Assembly (NCBI GenBank): GCA_021847425.1
Contig: JAJZRF010000003.1
Span: 1 to 64,000 of the forward strand
Length of the DNA stretch: 64,000 nucleotides
DNA from: Deltaproteobacteria bacterium
Lineage (GTDB): Bacteria; Desulfobacterota; Desulfobulbia; Desulfobulbales; Desulfurivibrionaceae
Direction: 5' to 3'
In this document: piece by piece, positions 29,468 to 38,947 of the stretch
How the letters are laid out: the number at the start of each line of letters is the position of its first letter
Numbering within the stretch: the stretch's first letter is position 1
Notes under the pieces: model-generated
Told to the model about the DNA's origin: nothing
What the model saw: the letters and a program-made list of their open reading frames with translations, nothing else
Databases searched by the model: none
Translations under genes and position numbers: made by a program

Positions 29468-30607
29468 ATGCCGCATACCGCTCACCTTGATCCTGCCAGC
29501 ATTATCCAGCATGTGTATGTTGAAGATGACTGCCGGGATCTGCCCCTCACCAGAAATATCCTGGCCAATCTTCCGGGCCGGGAGGTGCGGATTATTCCGC
29601 CCCGGTCCGGGCCGGACCTTTCCGCGTCCAGCCTCGGCCCCCAAAGCCTCACCAGCGGGAAAAAACATTTGCTTCTCTGTAAAAACCGGGGCCGCTTTCT
29701 CAAACCCTGCCCGGCGACCAGGGAATACCGCTGTTGCGACTACCAGGTGCTCAATGTGGGCATGAACTGCCCCATGGACTGCGTGTACTGCATTTTGCAG
29801 GCCTACCTGAACAACCCCTGGCTTTCTTTTTTTGTGAATACCGATGATCTGCTGGCCGAACTCACCGCCGCCTTTGCCGAAACCCCGCAGACCTCCCGGC
29901 GCATCGGCACCGGCGAATTCACCGACTCCATGGCCCTGGACCGGGTCACGGGCTTGAGCCGGATTCTTATTGAATTTTTCAAGGATAGACCCAACGCAGT
30001 GCTTGAGCTGAAATCGAAAGCGGTTGCCATAGACAACCTCCAGCACTGCGAGCATGGCAACCGCACCATCATGGCCTGGTCGCTCAACAGCCCGGAGATC
30101 ATGGCCAAGGAGGAGCTGCGCACCGCCAGCCTGGACCAGCGGTTGGCCGCGGCTGCCCAGTGCGCCGCCTGGGGTTACAAGCTGGCCTTTCATTTTGATC
30201 CGCTCATCTATCATCCCGGCTGGAAAGAAGGCTACAAAGAGACAATCGCCCGGCTCTTTGCCGCAGTTCCGGCGGCAAGCATCGTCTGGATCAGCATGGG
30301 AGCGCTGCGTTTCCTTCCCGCCCTGAAAAGCATTGCCACCGGGCGTTTCCCCAGGTCCCGCTTCTTCCATGAAGAATTTGTCCTGGGCCTGGACAACAAA
30401 TTCCGCTACTTCCGCCCGCTGCGCACGGAGATGTACCGCCACCTGGCGCACCACCTTTCCCGCTACCTGGACCCGGATACCTGCCTGTATTTCTGCATGG
30501 AAAGCGATGAGATATGGAGGGATGTTTTCGGCTTCTCCCCGGAAGAAAAAGGCGGGTTGCCGGCCATGCTCGACCTGGCTGCCCGGAGCAAATGCGGCCA
30601 GCCCTGA
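29468..30607 (+). CDS. Spore photoproduct lyase (SplB)-family radical SAM protein
   Basis: VLNVGMNCPMDCVYCILQAYLNNPWLSFFVNTDDLLAEL (CX3CX2C) and downstream SPL-like layout. Confidence 0.82.
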   Translation: MPHTAHLDPASIIQHVYVEDDCRDLPLTRNILANLPGREVRIIPPRSGPDLSASSLGPQSLTSGKKHLLLCKNRGRFLKPCPATREYRCCDYQVLNVGMNCPMDCVYCILQAYLNNPWLSFFVNTDDLLAELTAAFAETPQTSRRIGTGEFTDSMALDRVTGLSRILIEFFKDRPNAVLELKSKAVAIDNLQHCEHGNRTIMAWSLNSPEIMAKEELRTASLDQRLAAAAQCAAWGYKLAFHFDPLIYHPGWKEGYKETIARLFAAVPAASIVWISMGALRFLPALKSIATGRFPRSRFFHEEFVLGLDNKFRYFRPLRTEMYRHLAHHLSRYLDPDTCLYFCMESDEIWRDVFGFSPEEKGGLPAMLDLAARSKCGQP

Positions 30608-30846
30608 GCACGAAGCCATCAGCCAGGAATGGGGCCAATTCCGGCTCAGTCCTTTTGGGTGTTGATTTTTACCAAGGCGATCCTTACTATGGTATATCGT
30701 TTCCTGGCCGCCATGTCCTGAAGACCGCGGATAACCCGCACCCGGAAAAGGTTGGTGCAGGCTCGGGGATTAGCCGTTATGATGGGCGGGCTACCCAGAC
30801 AACGCCTCATTTTCTGTAAACCTGATCAACGAGATAAGGAGAAAAA

Positions 30847-31257
30847 ATGGTCAACAAAGTCATCCTCATCGGCAACCTCGGCAAGGATCCGGAAGTACGC
30901 TACTCGCAGGCAGGGGCCGCCATCGCCAGCTTCAATGTCGCCACCACCGAAACCTGGAAAAAACAGGACGGCACCAAGGAAGAATTGACCGAATGGCACC
31001 GGATCGTGGCCTTTGGCCGTCTGGGCGAGATTTGCGGCGAATACCTGTCAAAGGGCTCCAAGGTTTTCATCGAAGGCCGGCTGCAAACCCGGAAGTGGGA
31101 CGACAAGGACGGCAACACCCGATACACCACGGAGATCGTGGCCAGGGAGATGAAGATGCTTTCCCCCCGTGGCAGCAGCGGAGATTCATCGCAGTCCCAG
31201 CAGTACAACGATCAGCCTTTTCCCGAGCCGGTCATGGGGGATGATGTTCCGTTTTAA
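30847..31257 (+). CDS. ssb: Single-stranded DNA-binding protein
   Basis: [39 protein letters not shown]...[18 protein letters not shown]...acidic tail ending DDVPF. Confidence 0.97.
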   Translation: MVNKVILIGNLGKDPEVRYSQAGAAIASFNVATTETWKKQDGTKEELTEWHRIVAFGRLGEICGEYLSKGSKVFIEGRLQTRKWDDKDGNTRYTTEIVAREMKMLSPRGSSGDSSQSQQYNDQPFPEPVMGDDVPF

Positions 31258-31331
31258 TCACCCATTCCAGCAAGACAGTTCAGCAGTGTCAACGGCGATG
31301 GCGGAAGCCCGAACAGACAGGCAGGTCAGGC

Positions 31332-32270
31332 ATGGATTATTATAAATTACTCGGTGTGGAAAAAAGCGCTTCCCCGGAGGAAATCAAGAAGGCCTACCGC
31401 AAACTTGCCCTCAAGCACCATCCGGACCGCAACAAGGGCAACAAGGAAGCGGAGGAGCAGTTTAAAAAAATCAGCGAGGCGTACGCCGTTCTCTCCGACA
31501 AGGAAAAACGGCAACAATACGACACCGTTGGTTCCGCCGGTTTTCAGCAGCGCTATTCACAGGAAGATATCTTCCGCAACGCCGATCTGGGCGACATCCT
31601 GCGGGAATTCGGCATCAACTTCGGCGGGGGCCGCGCCACCTACCGGAGCTCCGGCACGGGGGGCGGCATATTCGATGAGATGTTCCGTCAGCCTGGGACG
31701 GGCGGCCGCCCCAGCCATGGCTTTCAGGATGCGCGCCAGCAGCAACAGGTGAAGGGCAATGATCTTTCCCTGGAATTGCCGGTCACCCTCTCTGAAGTGC
31801 TGACCGGCGCCGAAAAAACCATCTCCCTTAGCCGCGGCTCCGGGGCGGAAAAAGTTTCCGTAAAAATTCCCGCAGGAATCGAGACCGGCAAAAAGCTGCG
31901 GATTTCCGGCAAGGGCTCTCCTTCCCCCATGGGCGGACCGTCAGGCGACCTGTATCTGCTGATCAAGGTTGAACCGCATAAAATCTTTACCCGGAAAGGG
32001 GCCCATCTCAGCATGGACCTGCAAATACCCTACAGCTCCGCCGTGTTTGGCGCGGAGGTGGAGGTTCCAACCCTGGAGGGAAAGCAGCTCAAGGTCAAGG
32101 TTCCTCCCGGCTGCCAGCCCCAGGCAAAACTTCGCCTTCGCAAACATGGCTTGCCGGACAGCGGAGGAGCGCGGGGAGACCTGCTGGTGAAAATCGTGGT
32201 GGCGGTGCCAAAGGACTTGTCGGATGAACAGCGGGAACTGGTGAACAGGCTGAAGGAGTCCGGACTGTAG
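31332..32270 (+). CDS. DnaJ-family co-chaperone without zinc finger (CbpA-type)
   Basis: J-domain [36 protein letters not shown]; DnaJ C-terminal domains, no CXXCXGXG repeats. Confidence 0.92.
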   Translation: MDYYKLLGVEKSASPEEIKKAYRKLALKHHPDRNKGNKEAEEQFKKISEAYAVLSDKEKRQQYDTVGSAGFQQRYSQEDIFRNADLGDILREFGINFGGGRATYRSSGTGGGIFDEMFRQPGTGGRPSHGFQDARQQQQVKGNDLSLELPVTLSEVLTGAEKTISLSRGSGAEKVSVKIPAGIETGKKLRISGKGSPSPMGGPSGDLYLLIKVEPHKIFTRKGAHLSMDLQIPYSSAVFGAEVEVPTLEGKQLKVKVPPGCQPQAKLRLRKHGLPDSGGARGDLLVKIVVAVPKDLSDEQRELVNRLKESGL

Positions 32271-32284
32271 CAGTGTTGCCGCTC

Positions 32285-33001
32285 TCAGATAAGAATCCCG
32301 ACAAACATGGTGGAGACACTGAAGATGTATTTCTCCGGCAGCCCGCCCCGCATGATGATGTCATCCTCGATCCGGGTGAGAATCTGGGTCATGATAACCT
32401 CGTAGCCCATATTGATGTAGCCGTCCCCCTTGGCTTCGTTGGTGATGAACAGCAGCTTCCCGCTTTTGTTCTTGCAGGTCTTCAACCGCCAGTTCACCTG
32501 ACTGACATTATGATGGAGCCGTTGCAGCCGCGCCAGAGGAATCTGCAACCCGCTCAGTAAAACATCCCCATCCCGGACATTGTAAGCCTCCTGGATGCTT
32601 TTCCACAGGCCAAGACTCAGCAAGTATACCCGGTCCGGCTCGGCAACGTCCTCCTGAAACGCCGCAGTGAGTATCTCATTGGAGGGCTTGGAGGCATACC
32701 CCTGCTCCCCTGTGGGCCGGGGGGCAAAAATGGAATCGATCTTCCGCCGCTGCTGGACCGGGTTCTTCTCGTATTTGGGGTTCTTGGCGTACAGACGCGC
32801 GGTGAAATCCCGCAAGCCGCTGCGATACTGCTGCACATGATAGCGGATGATGCCCACATCCGTCGGCGTAAAAAAACTGCTGACGCCATATTCGGCGTTG
32901 CCCCCGGAGAATCCGCATCCGGCCAGCCCGGACAGAACAAAAACCATCAGTATGAGGGCAACGGTTTTGGACAGGGCCCGGACAACGGGCCTCGGCATCA
33001 C
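32285..33001 (-). CDS. Putative lipoprotein of unknown function
   Basis: N-terminal TM and lipobox VLSGLAGCGF; 238 aa; no family recognised. Confidence 0.7.
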   Translation of the reverse strand: MMPRPVVRALSKTVALILMVFVLSGLAGCGFSGGNAEYGVSSFFTPTDVGIIRYHVQQYRSGLRDFTARLYAKNPKYEKNPVQQRRKIDSIFAPRPTGEQGYASKPSNEILTAAFQEDVAEPDRVYLLSLGLWKSIQEAYNVRDGDVLLSGLQIPLARLQRLHHNVSQVNWRLKTCKNKSGKLLFITNEAKGDGYINMGYEVIMTQILTRIEDDIIMRGGLPEKYIFSVSTMFVGILI

Positions 33002-33025
33002 ATCACCTCACGGCACATTAGGGGT

Positions 33026-33126
33026 AAAGGGGAAAGGTAAAAGGTTAAAGGTCCAAGATGGAGAGGGTGATCTCCGCCTCCATTGTCTTCTAACCTTGCA
33101 CCTTTCACCTTGCGCCTTTCACCTTT
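33026..33126. repeat. G/A-rich inverted repeat of heptamer-like AAAGGTG units
   Basis: Left arm 33026-33057 AAAGGGGAAAGGTAAAAGGTTAAAGGTCCAAG; the reverse complement of about 33094-33126 reads AAAGGTGAAAGGCGCAAGGTGAAAGGTGCAAGG. Confidence 0.75.
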
Positions 33127-34016
33127 TAGATATCTCCGCCGGTTATCCTGATCAAGGCCTCCCGGTAACGGGAAGCGGTTTTCTCGATGATTTCCCGCGG
33201 CAGCTTGGGCGGCGGCGGGGTTTTTCCCCAATCGAGGGTGGAGAGATAGTCCCGGAGAAACTGCTTGTCAAAACTCGGCTGCCCGGCGCCGGGGCGGTAC
33301 TGGTCTTCCGGCCAGAACCGGGACGAGTCCGGAGTCAATACCTCGTCGATGAGCAGGATCTCCCCGTTATAGATGCCAAGCTCAAACTTGGTGTCGGCAA
33401 TGATGATTCCCCGGCTGCGGGCATAGTCAGCCGCCTTTTCATAAAGGCGCACGCAGATATCCTTGACCCGGGCGGTCTGCTCCCTGCCCACGATCTTTTC
33501 CATCTCGGCCAGGGAGATGTTCTCGTCATGCGTGCCAAGCGCCGCCTTGGTGGACGGGGTGAAAAGCGGCTCGGGAAACTTGTCCGACTCCCGCATCCCG
33601 GCGGGCAGGGCAAAGCCGCAGACCGTCGGATCTTTTTTATATGCCTCCCAGAACGAACCGGAGAGATACCCCCGGACAATACATTCCACCGGCAGGGGTT
33701 TGGCCTTTTTCACCAGCAGGCTGCGGCCCGCGAGCTGCTCGCGGTACGGACCGCACACCGCCGGATATTCCGCGACATTTGCCGTGATCAGATGATTGGG
33801 CACGATGTCCTTGAGATAGTCAAACCAGAACAGGGAAAGCCTGGTCAGGATCGCGCCCTTGTCGGGAATGGGGTCATCCATGATCACGTCAAAGGCGGAA
33901 ATCCTATCCGAGGCCACCATCAGCAGATGGTCTTCCACCTCGTAGAGATCCCGGACCTTGCCGCGATGCAGCAGATGGAGATTGGCAAAATTCGTTTGGG
34001 TTACGGGAGTGGTCAT
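33126..34016 (-). CDS. purC: Phosphoribosylaminoimidazole-succinocarboxamide synthase
   Basis: LLHRGKVRDLYEVEDHLLMVASDRISAFDVIM...VECIVRGYLSGSFWEAY. Confidence 0.97.
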   Translation of the reverse strand: MTTPVTQTNFANLHLLHRGKVRDLYEVEDHLLMVASDRISAFDVIMDDPIPDKGAILTRLSLFWFDYLKDIVPNHLITANVAEYPAVCGPYREQLAGRSLLVKKAKPLPVECIVRGYLSGSFWEAYKKDPTVCGFALPAGMRESDKFPEPLFTPSTKAALGTHDENISLAEMEKIVGREQTARVKDICVRLYEKAADYARSRGIIIADTKFELGIYNGEILLIDEVLTPDSSRFWPEDQYRPGAGQPSFDKQFLRDYLSTLDWGKTPPPPKLPREIIEKTASRYREALIRITGGDI

Positions 34017-34131
34017 GACGTATTCTTCCTTATCAAAATATTACAGCGGCGCAGCAGCGACGCGAGCATGACAATGCCGGGGTCTTTTCAAAAAGGATAC
34101 ATGTTCCCAACCGCTTGCGCGATATTTTTTT

Positions 34132-34304
34132 GTAAGTATTCAGCAGCGCCGCTTGCGCTGCTGCCGCAGATCCGCGAAAGAGGCTGGTTCGCAGGTAAGC
34201 GACAGGGAGGAAGACTCCGATACACCAGGTATGCGAACCGGCCGATGACAGCTAAGCGAGCGCAGCGAGACTGCGAAGGAGATGCGGTGCTGCTGAATAC
34301 TTAC
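34132..34304. repeat. Palindromic element family 1, copy B (long form)
   Basis: Perfect 16-bp terminal inverted repeat GTAAGTATTCAGCAGC / GCTGCTGAATACTTAC; core GCAGATCCGCGAAAGAGGC...GGCCGATGACAGC. Confidence 0.9.
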
Positions 34305-36151
34305 CCGCGATAAAACCATTTCTTGATGTCGTGGGAGGTAAAACTCTTGGCCACCGGGCGGCCATGGGGGCAATGGGAAAAAACCTCGGCCCGCTGCATC
34401 TCGTCCAACAGAGCTTCGGCCTCCTTTGGGCTCAAGCGTTGCCCGGCCCTGATGGCAGCCTTGCAGGCCATATCGGAGAGCACCTCCTCGGCGCGAATCC
34501 CGCCTTTTCCGGAGCCTGCCTCACCAAAACGGGCAAAGATCCCGGCCAGCACCTCCTCAACCGGAGAGCGGCCAAGCACCGCGGGCACGGCTTTCACCAC
34601 CTGGCTGGACCCGCCGAAATCCTCGATCTCAACCCCGAGGGCACTGATCTCCCCGGCGTACTGCCGGAGAATCTGGATTTCCTCCAGGGTGCACTCAATG
34701 ACCTTTGGGAACAGCAGCGTCTGACGGACGATTTTTTTGCCGGCAAACTGCCTTTTCAGCACCTCGAACAGCAACCGCTCATGGGCGGCATGCTGATCAA
34801 CGGCAAGCAAGCCGTTTTCCGTGGCGCAGAGCAGATAGGTATCCAGCAGCTGCCCGAGATAGCGCAAGCCGGAGGACGGAGCAACAGCCCCCTCTTCCGG
34901 CATCGCCGGGGTTCGGGGCTGCTTTGCCGGAAGACACGGCTCCGCCTCCAGTCCGGGTTCGTTTTCCCGGGATGCGGGACTCCGCTCCCCGGCAGCGCCG
35001 GCTTGCGGAGAAGACAACGCAGCAGCAACAGCGGCGGTCTTAAAGAGCGGCAGCGACTCCTGGACCGCAGGCGCAGGAGTCGCATACCCCGGCGTATAGG
35101 CCTTGGCCGGACCGACAGGAGGAGTTCTGAATATCTCCTGTTTCAAGGTTTGCTGATAATCCGCCATGGCGGCCTGAACCGCGACGACCACGGCCTGATG
35201 CACCACGGCCGGCTTGTGAAACCTGACTTCCTGCTTGGTGGGGTGAACGTTCACATCAACGCTTTCCTGCGGCATGGCCAGAAAAATCACCCCGCCCGCC
35301 CCCCGCCCTTTCATGAGATAGTTCTGCAACCCTTCGCCCACCGCATGGGTGATCAGGCGATCATGGATCGCCCGGCCATTGACAAAGATCCTGAGCCGGG
35401 CGGCGGCAGGGACGTCCGGCGGCAGAAGATAACCGGAAACCCCTGGTTCATCGGCGTTCCCGTCCTGTCCCTGCCGACCCACCGCAACCAAAGACCCGTC
35501 TCCTTTGCCAAGAATCCGTTCCGCCCTGCTCCGGGGGGTGTCGAGCCCCGATGGCAGCCGCAACACTTCGCGGCCATCCACTGTAAAACTTACCCCAAGT
35601 TCCGGCCGGGCCAGGGCATAATTCTTCACCACCTCTTCGATGTGGGCCAATTCCGTGCGGGTGGATTTCAAAAATTTTTTCCGGGCCGGGACATTGCCGA
35701 AGAGATCCGTCACCTCAAAAGAGGTGCCGGGGCTGCTCCCCATCTCATGCACCTTGAGGAGCCGCCCGAAACGGAGGTCAACCTGGGTTCCCAGGGCTTG
35801 GCCCGCAGGACGCGAAGTGATCCGCAACCGGGATACCGAGGCAATGCTGGGCACGGCCTCGCCCCGGAAACCCAGGGTTCGGATGGCGCCGAGCTCGGCA
35901 AGGCTTGTGATCTTGCTGGTGGCATGGCGCTCCAGACAGAGAAGGACATCATCCTGGTCCATGCCGGCCCCATCGTCAATCACCCGGATCAGGCGCGTGC
36001 CGTCGCCTTCCACCTGGATGGCGACCTGCCCGGCGCGAGCGTCGATGGCATTTTCCAGCAGCTCCTTGACCACCGAGGCGGGTCGCTCGACAACCTCGCC
36101 GGCCGCGATCTGGTTGGCCAGATTTTCCGGAAGAATCCTGATCCTGGACAA
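34301..36151 (-). CDS. mutL: DNA mismatch repair protein MutL
   Basis: MSRIRILPENLANQIAAGEVVERPASVVKELLENAIDA; GFRGEAVPSIASVSRL; C-terminal CPHGRPVAKSFT. Confidence 0.97.
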   Translation of the reverse strand: MSRIRILPENLANQIAAGEVVERPASVVKELLENAIDARAGQVAIQVEGDGTRLIRVIDDGAGMDQDDVLLCLERHATSKITSLAELGAIRTLGFRGEAVPSIASVSRLRITSRPAGQALGTQVDLRFGRLLKVHEMGSSPGTSFEVTDLFGNVPARKKFLKSTRTELAHIEEVVKNYALARPELGVSFTVDGREVLRLPSGLDTPRSRAERILGKGDGSLVAVGRQGQDGNADEPGVSGYLLPPDVPAAARLRIFVNGRAIHDRLITHAVGEGLQNYLMKGRGAGGVIFLAMPQESVDVNVHPTKQEVRFHKPAVVHQAVVVAVQAAMADYQQTLKQEIFRTPPVGPAKAYTPGYATPAPAVQESLPLFKTAAVAAALSSPQAGAAGERSPASRENEPGLEAEPCLPAKQPRTPAMPEEGAVAPSSGLRYLGQLLDTYLLCATENGLLAVDQHAAHERLLFEVLKRQFAGKKIVRQTLLFPKVIECTLEEIQILRQYAGEISALGVEIEDFGGSSQVVKAVPAVLGRSPVEEVLAGIFARFGEAGSGKGGIRAEEVLSDMACKAAIRAGQRLSPKEAEALLDEMQRAEVFSHCPHGRPVAKSFTSHDIKKWFYRG

Positions 36152-36154
36152 GGC

Positions 36155-37525
36155 TTAGAGCACACTCAGCATATGGATTTTCAGCCAATCCTCGTCCCAC
36201 CACTCAACCGGATCAACAAAGATTCCGTTGACCAGGATGCTGAAGTGGAGATGATCGCCCCCGGCCATGCCGGTATGGCCGGTAAGACCTATGACCGAGC
36301 CCTTCTCGACCATGCTGCCCACCGGCACGTTAATCTGGCTCAGGTGGGCGTACAGACTAAAAATCCCCTGGCCATGATCAAGAATGATGGCGTTTCCGTA
36401 AATCCCGAGATAGTCGGCAAAAACCACCACCCCCCGGTTGGCGGCCTCGACATTGGCATGTTCGAGCGAGGCGATATCAACCCCCAGATGAACCTGTTCA
36501 TCGATCTTCTCGCCATTATGCAGGTAGGCGCGATGATCGGCGTATCCGGCCCGCGGGCTCCCGTCCATCCGGATAAAACGACCGTCCCAGAGCCGCTCCG
36601 GCTGAAATTTGGAACAAACCTCCTGAATCTTCTTATAATTGGCCAGCCGGATGTCATTGTTCACCTTGACATACTGTTCGACGGGCGTGCCGGAGAGTTC
36701 CGGATAGTGACTGTCAAATTCCGGCAGCTTGGCGGAGAGAAACTCGTCGCTGACCGTGATCTTGTCGCTGACAATCTTGCGCACATGCAGGTTCATGGTA
36801 AACGGGGCCTTGGCCTCGTTTCCGGCCAGGTCCGTGGCAACCACAAAGGCCTTTTCCAGCGCGGCAGTATCGTACGGCAGCCCCATGCAGGCGCCATATA
36901 CCCCTTCGCCCCGTTTGGGCAGGGCAAACCCAGGATAGAAGATATCGTTGACCTGCACCCCGTGCCTGCCCACAGGCTCGCTGACCCGGTAGACAACCAC
37001 CCCGGCGCCGCCGCCCTTGATATACTGGGGCGAATCCATCACGCTGATCACCGGCGGCTTGGTGTCGATGGTGACAGCCGAGGATTGCTCCGTGATATTG
37101 CCCTTGAGCCAGTTCCACCAGGAAAAATCAGCCACCGTCACCACCAGCTCGGCCGGGCCATCCTTAAAACCGAGGGTCTTGGGCGTTATCTCGATGGCCT
37201 GCTCGATTTTTTTCGGCCCAGCCCCGGAAAAATACCCCCTTCTGGGATAGGCTTTTTCAAACAGCACCGCCTTCTTGTTGTCCTGAGCCAGGACAACCTG
37301 GATGGAGCGCAGTCCGCTCTTGGCATCGCTGGCCGCAAAGGAAATCTTTCTGGCCAACCCGATATGGGCGCTGTCCCCGCTGATCACCACCTGCGGCTTC
37401 CCCATATCCCCCGCCAGCCAGAAAAAGGTCGCCAGAACCAGGCCAAGCAACCCGGCTCCCCCAAGGACCAGCAAGGGAAATGCGCTCTTGTTTTTTTTCG
37501 CTTTGGCAAACGGCTCAAGGTTCAT
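36155..37525 (-). CDS. M23-family metallopeptidase, membrane-anchored
   Basis: N-terminal TM; C-terminal LGVDIASLEHANVEAANRGVVVFADYLGIYGNAIILDHGQGIFSLYAHLSQ...GMAGGDHLHFSILVNG. Confidence 0.92.
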   Translation of the reverse strand: MNLEPFAKAKKNKSAFPLLVLGGAGLLGLVLATFFWLAGDMGKPQVVISGDSAHIGLARKISFAASDAKSGLRSIQVVLAQDNKKAVLFEKAYPRRGYFSGAGPKKIEQAIEITPKTLGFKDGPAELVVTVADFSWWNWLKGNITEQSSAVTIDTKPPVISVMDSPQYIKGGGAGVVVYRVSEPVGRHGVQVNDIFYPGFALPKRGEGVYGACMGLPYDTAALEKAFVVATDLAGNEAKAPFTMNLHVRKIVSDKITVSDEFLSAKLPEFDSHYPELSGTPVEQYVKVNNDIRLANYKKIQEVCSKFQPERLWDGRFIRMDGSPRAGYADHRAYLHNGEKIDEQVHLGVDIASLEHANVEAANRGVVVFADYLGIYGNAIILDHGQGIFSLYAHLSQINVPVGSMVEKGSVIGLTGHTGMAGGDHLHFSILVNGIFVDPVEWWDEDWLKIHMLSVL

Positions 37526-37628
37526 TCTTCCATCCTCTTATTCCACGCGTCCCCATGCAGGAAACTTATTTGATCTGACAACGATGGCCCGCGGGAATAT
37601 CCCCAGACCCTCTCATTTTAAAATTTTC

Positions 37629-37748
37629 GTAACTGTTCAGCAGCACCCCATCTGCTTCGCCGCTGCGCTGCTGTCATCGGCCTGCTTATGTGCAATAGCA
37701 CACTTCCCAGGCCTCTTTCGCGCATCTGGGGTGCTGCTGAACAGTTAC
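37629..37748. repeat. Palindromic element family 1, copy A
   Basis: Perfect 22-bp terminal inverted repeat GTAACTGTTCAGCAGCACCCCA / TGGGGTGCTGCTGAACAGTTAC; internal hairpin TGTGC-AATA-GCACA; conserved core. Confidence 0.92.
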
Positions 37749-37915
37749 ATTCCGTGGTTTTCGTTCAATTCCGGCATCAAGCTGGATAGTTACAAATTTT
37801 CGCGATAATACCATGAACCGGGCCATGATTCCAGAGCTCTTAATATCTTGACAGGAAAAGCCATCCTCATATAGTGTGCGAGGTGTTTTTCAGCAGGAGA
37901 TCCGAGGCAGCGACC

Positions 37916-38947
37916 ATGAAAAAATTTCATACCGTCATCGTGGGCGGCGGTCCTGGAGGGCTGGCCTGCGCCACCCTTCTTGCCCGGCAAGGCAAGGACG
38001 TTCTGGTGCTTGAGCGCAACAGCGCCATCGGCCCCAAGGTCTGCGCCGGCGGCATTCCCTCCGTTGCCCTGGATTTCGGTTTTCCGGAAACGCTCTGGGA
38101 ACGATCCTTCACCCGCCAGCACATCAGCAGCAACTGGCAACACACCGTGATTCAGGACGCCAGCCCCATCATCCGTACCGTTGACAGGGGCAGACTCGGG
38201 CGCTGGATGATGGAAAAAGCCGTGGCTGCCGGAGTCAGCATCGCCACCAACGCCCTTGTTCTAAAAATCACGGAAAACAGGGTGCATGTCAGAGGGGGAG
38301 AAGAGTATGGCTTTTGTTTCCTGGTGGGCGCCGATGGCAGCAGCTCCCTGGTGCGGCGTCAGCTTGGTATTCCCACCGAGAAAATAGGGGTTGGCATCAA
38401 TTACCAGATTCCGGGAAACTTCCCCGAAATGCAGTGGCACCTGGACACCGATCTTTTCGGCAATGGCTACGCCTGGATTTTCCCCCACCAGGATACGGCC
38501 TCCATCGGCGTCTATGCCAGACGCAGCACGGTCAAATCCGGCAGCCTGCTGAACAGCCTGCACCAGTGGGGGGCACGCCATAACCTTGAACTCAAGTCCC
38601 GCCAGCCGCAGGCAGCCCTGATCAACTTCGACTTTCGCGGCTGGCGTTTCGGCAACCGCTTTCTGATTGGCGATGCGGCAGGTCTTGCCTCCGGCCTCAC
38701 CGGCGAAGGCATCTATTCCGCCATCGTTTCCGGCGAAGAGGCCGCGCGCACCATCCTGGATAGTGGGCATGAAAGCAGCAAGATGGACCAGCTTATCAAA
38801 AAACACCATCAGCATGCCCGCATTCTCGACCTGGCATCCGGCGGCAAACTGGCCAGCAAACTTATTTTGGAAGCAATGATTTTCTGCCTGCGCACCGGGA
38901 TTATCCCTTTTCGCGCCCTGGAAATTGGAATTGACCAACCCTCATGA
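37916..38947 (+). CDS. Geranylgeranyl-reductase-family FAD-dependent oxidoreductase
   Basis: MKKFHTVIVGGGPGGLACATLLARQGKDVLVLERN...FLIGDAAGLASGLTGEGIYSAIVSGEEAA. Confidence 0.9.
   Translation: MKKFHTVIVGGGPGGLACATLLARQGKDVLVLERNSAIGPKVCAGGIPSVALDFGFPETLWERSFTRQHISSNWQHTVIQDASPIIRTVDRGRLGRWMMEKAVAAGVSIATNALVLKITENRVHVRGGEEYGFCFLVGADGSSSLVRRQLGIPTEKIGVGINYQIPGNFPEMQWHLDTDLFGNGYAWIFPHQDTASIGVYARRSTVKSGSLLNSLHQWGARHNLELKSRQPQAALINFDFRGWRFGNRFLIGDAAGLASGLTGEGIYSAIVSGEEAARTILDSGHESSKMDQLIKKHHQHARILDLASGGKLASKLILEAMIFCLRTGIIPFRALEIGIDQPS

Noticed and set aside
34331-37573. 1080-aa plus-strand ORF
   Set aside because: Antisense to mutL and the M23 peptidase, both with unmistakable motifs. The translation is low-complexity and GC-codon driven with no domain.
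37629-37748. Considered family-1 elements as integron attC sites or CRISPR-like repeats
   Set aside because: No RYYYAAC/GTTRRRY end boxes, no integrase or gene cassettes, and the copies are dispersed and not arrayed.
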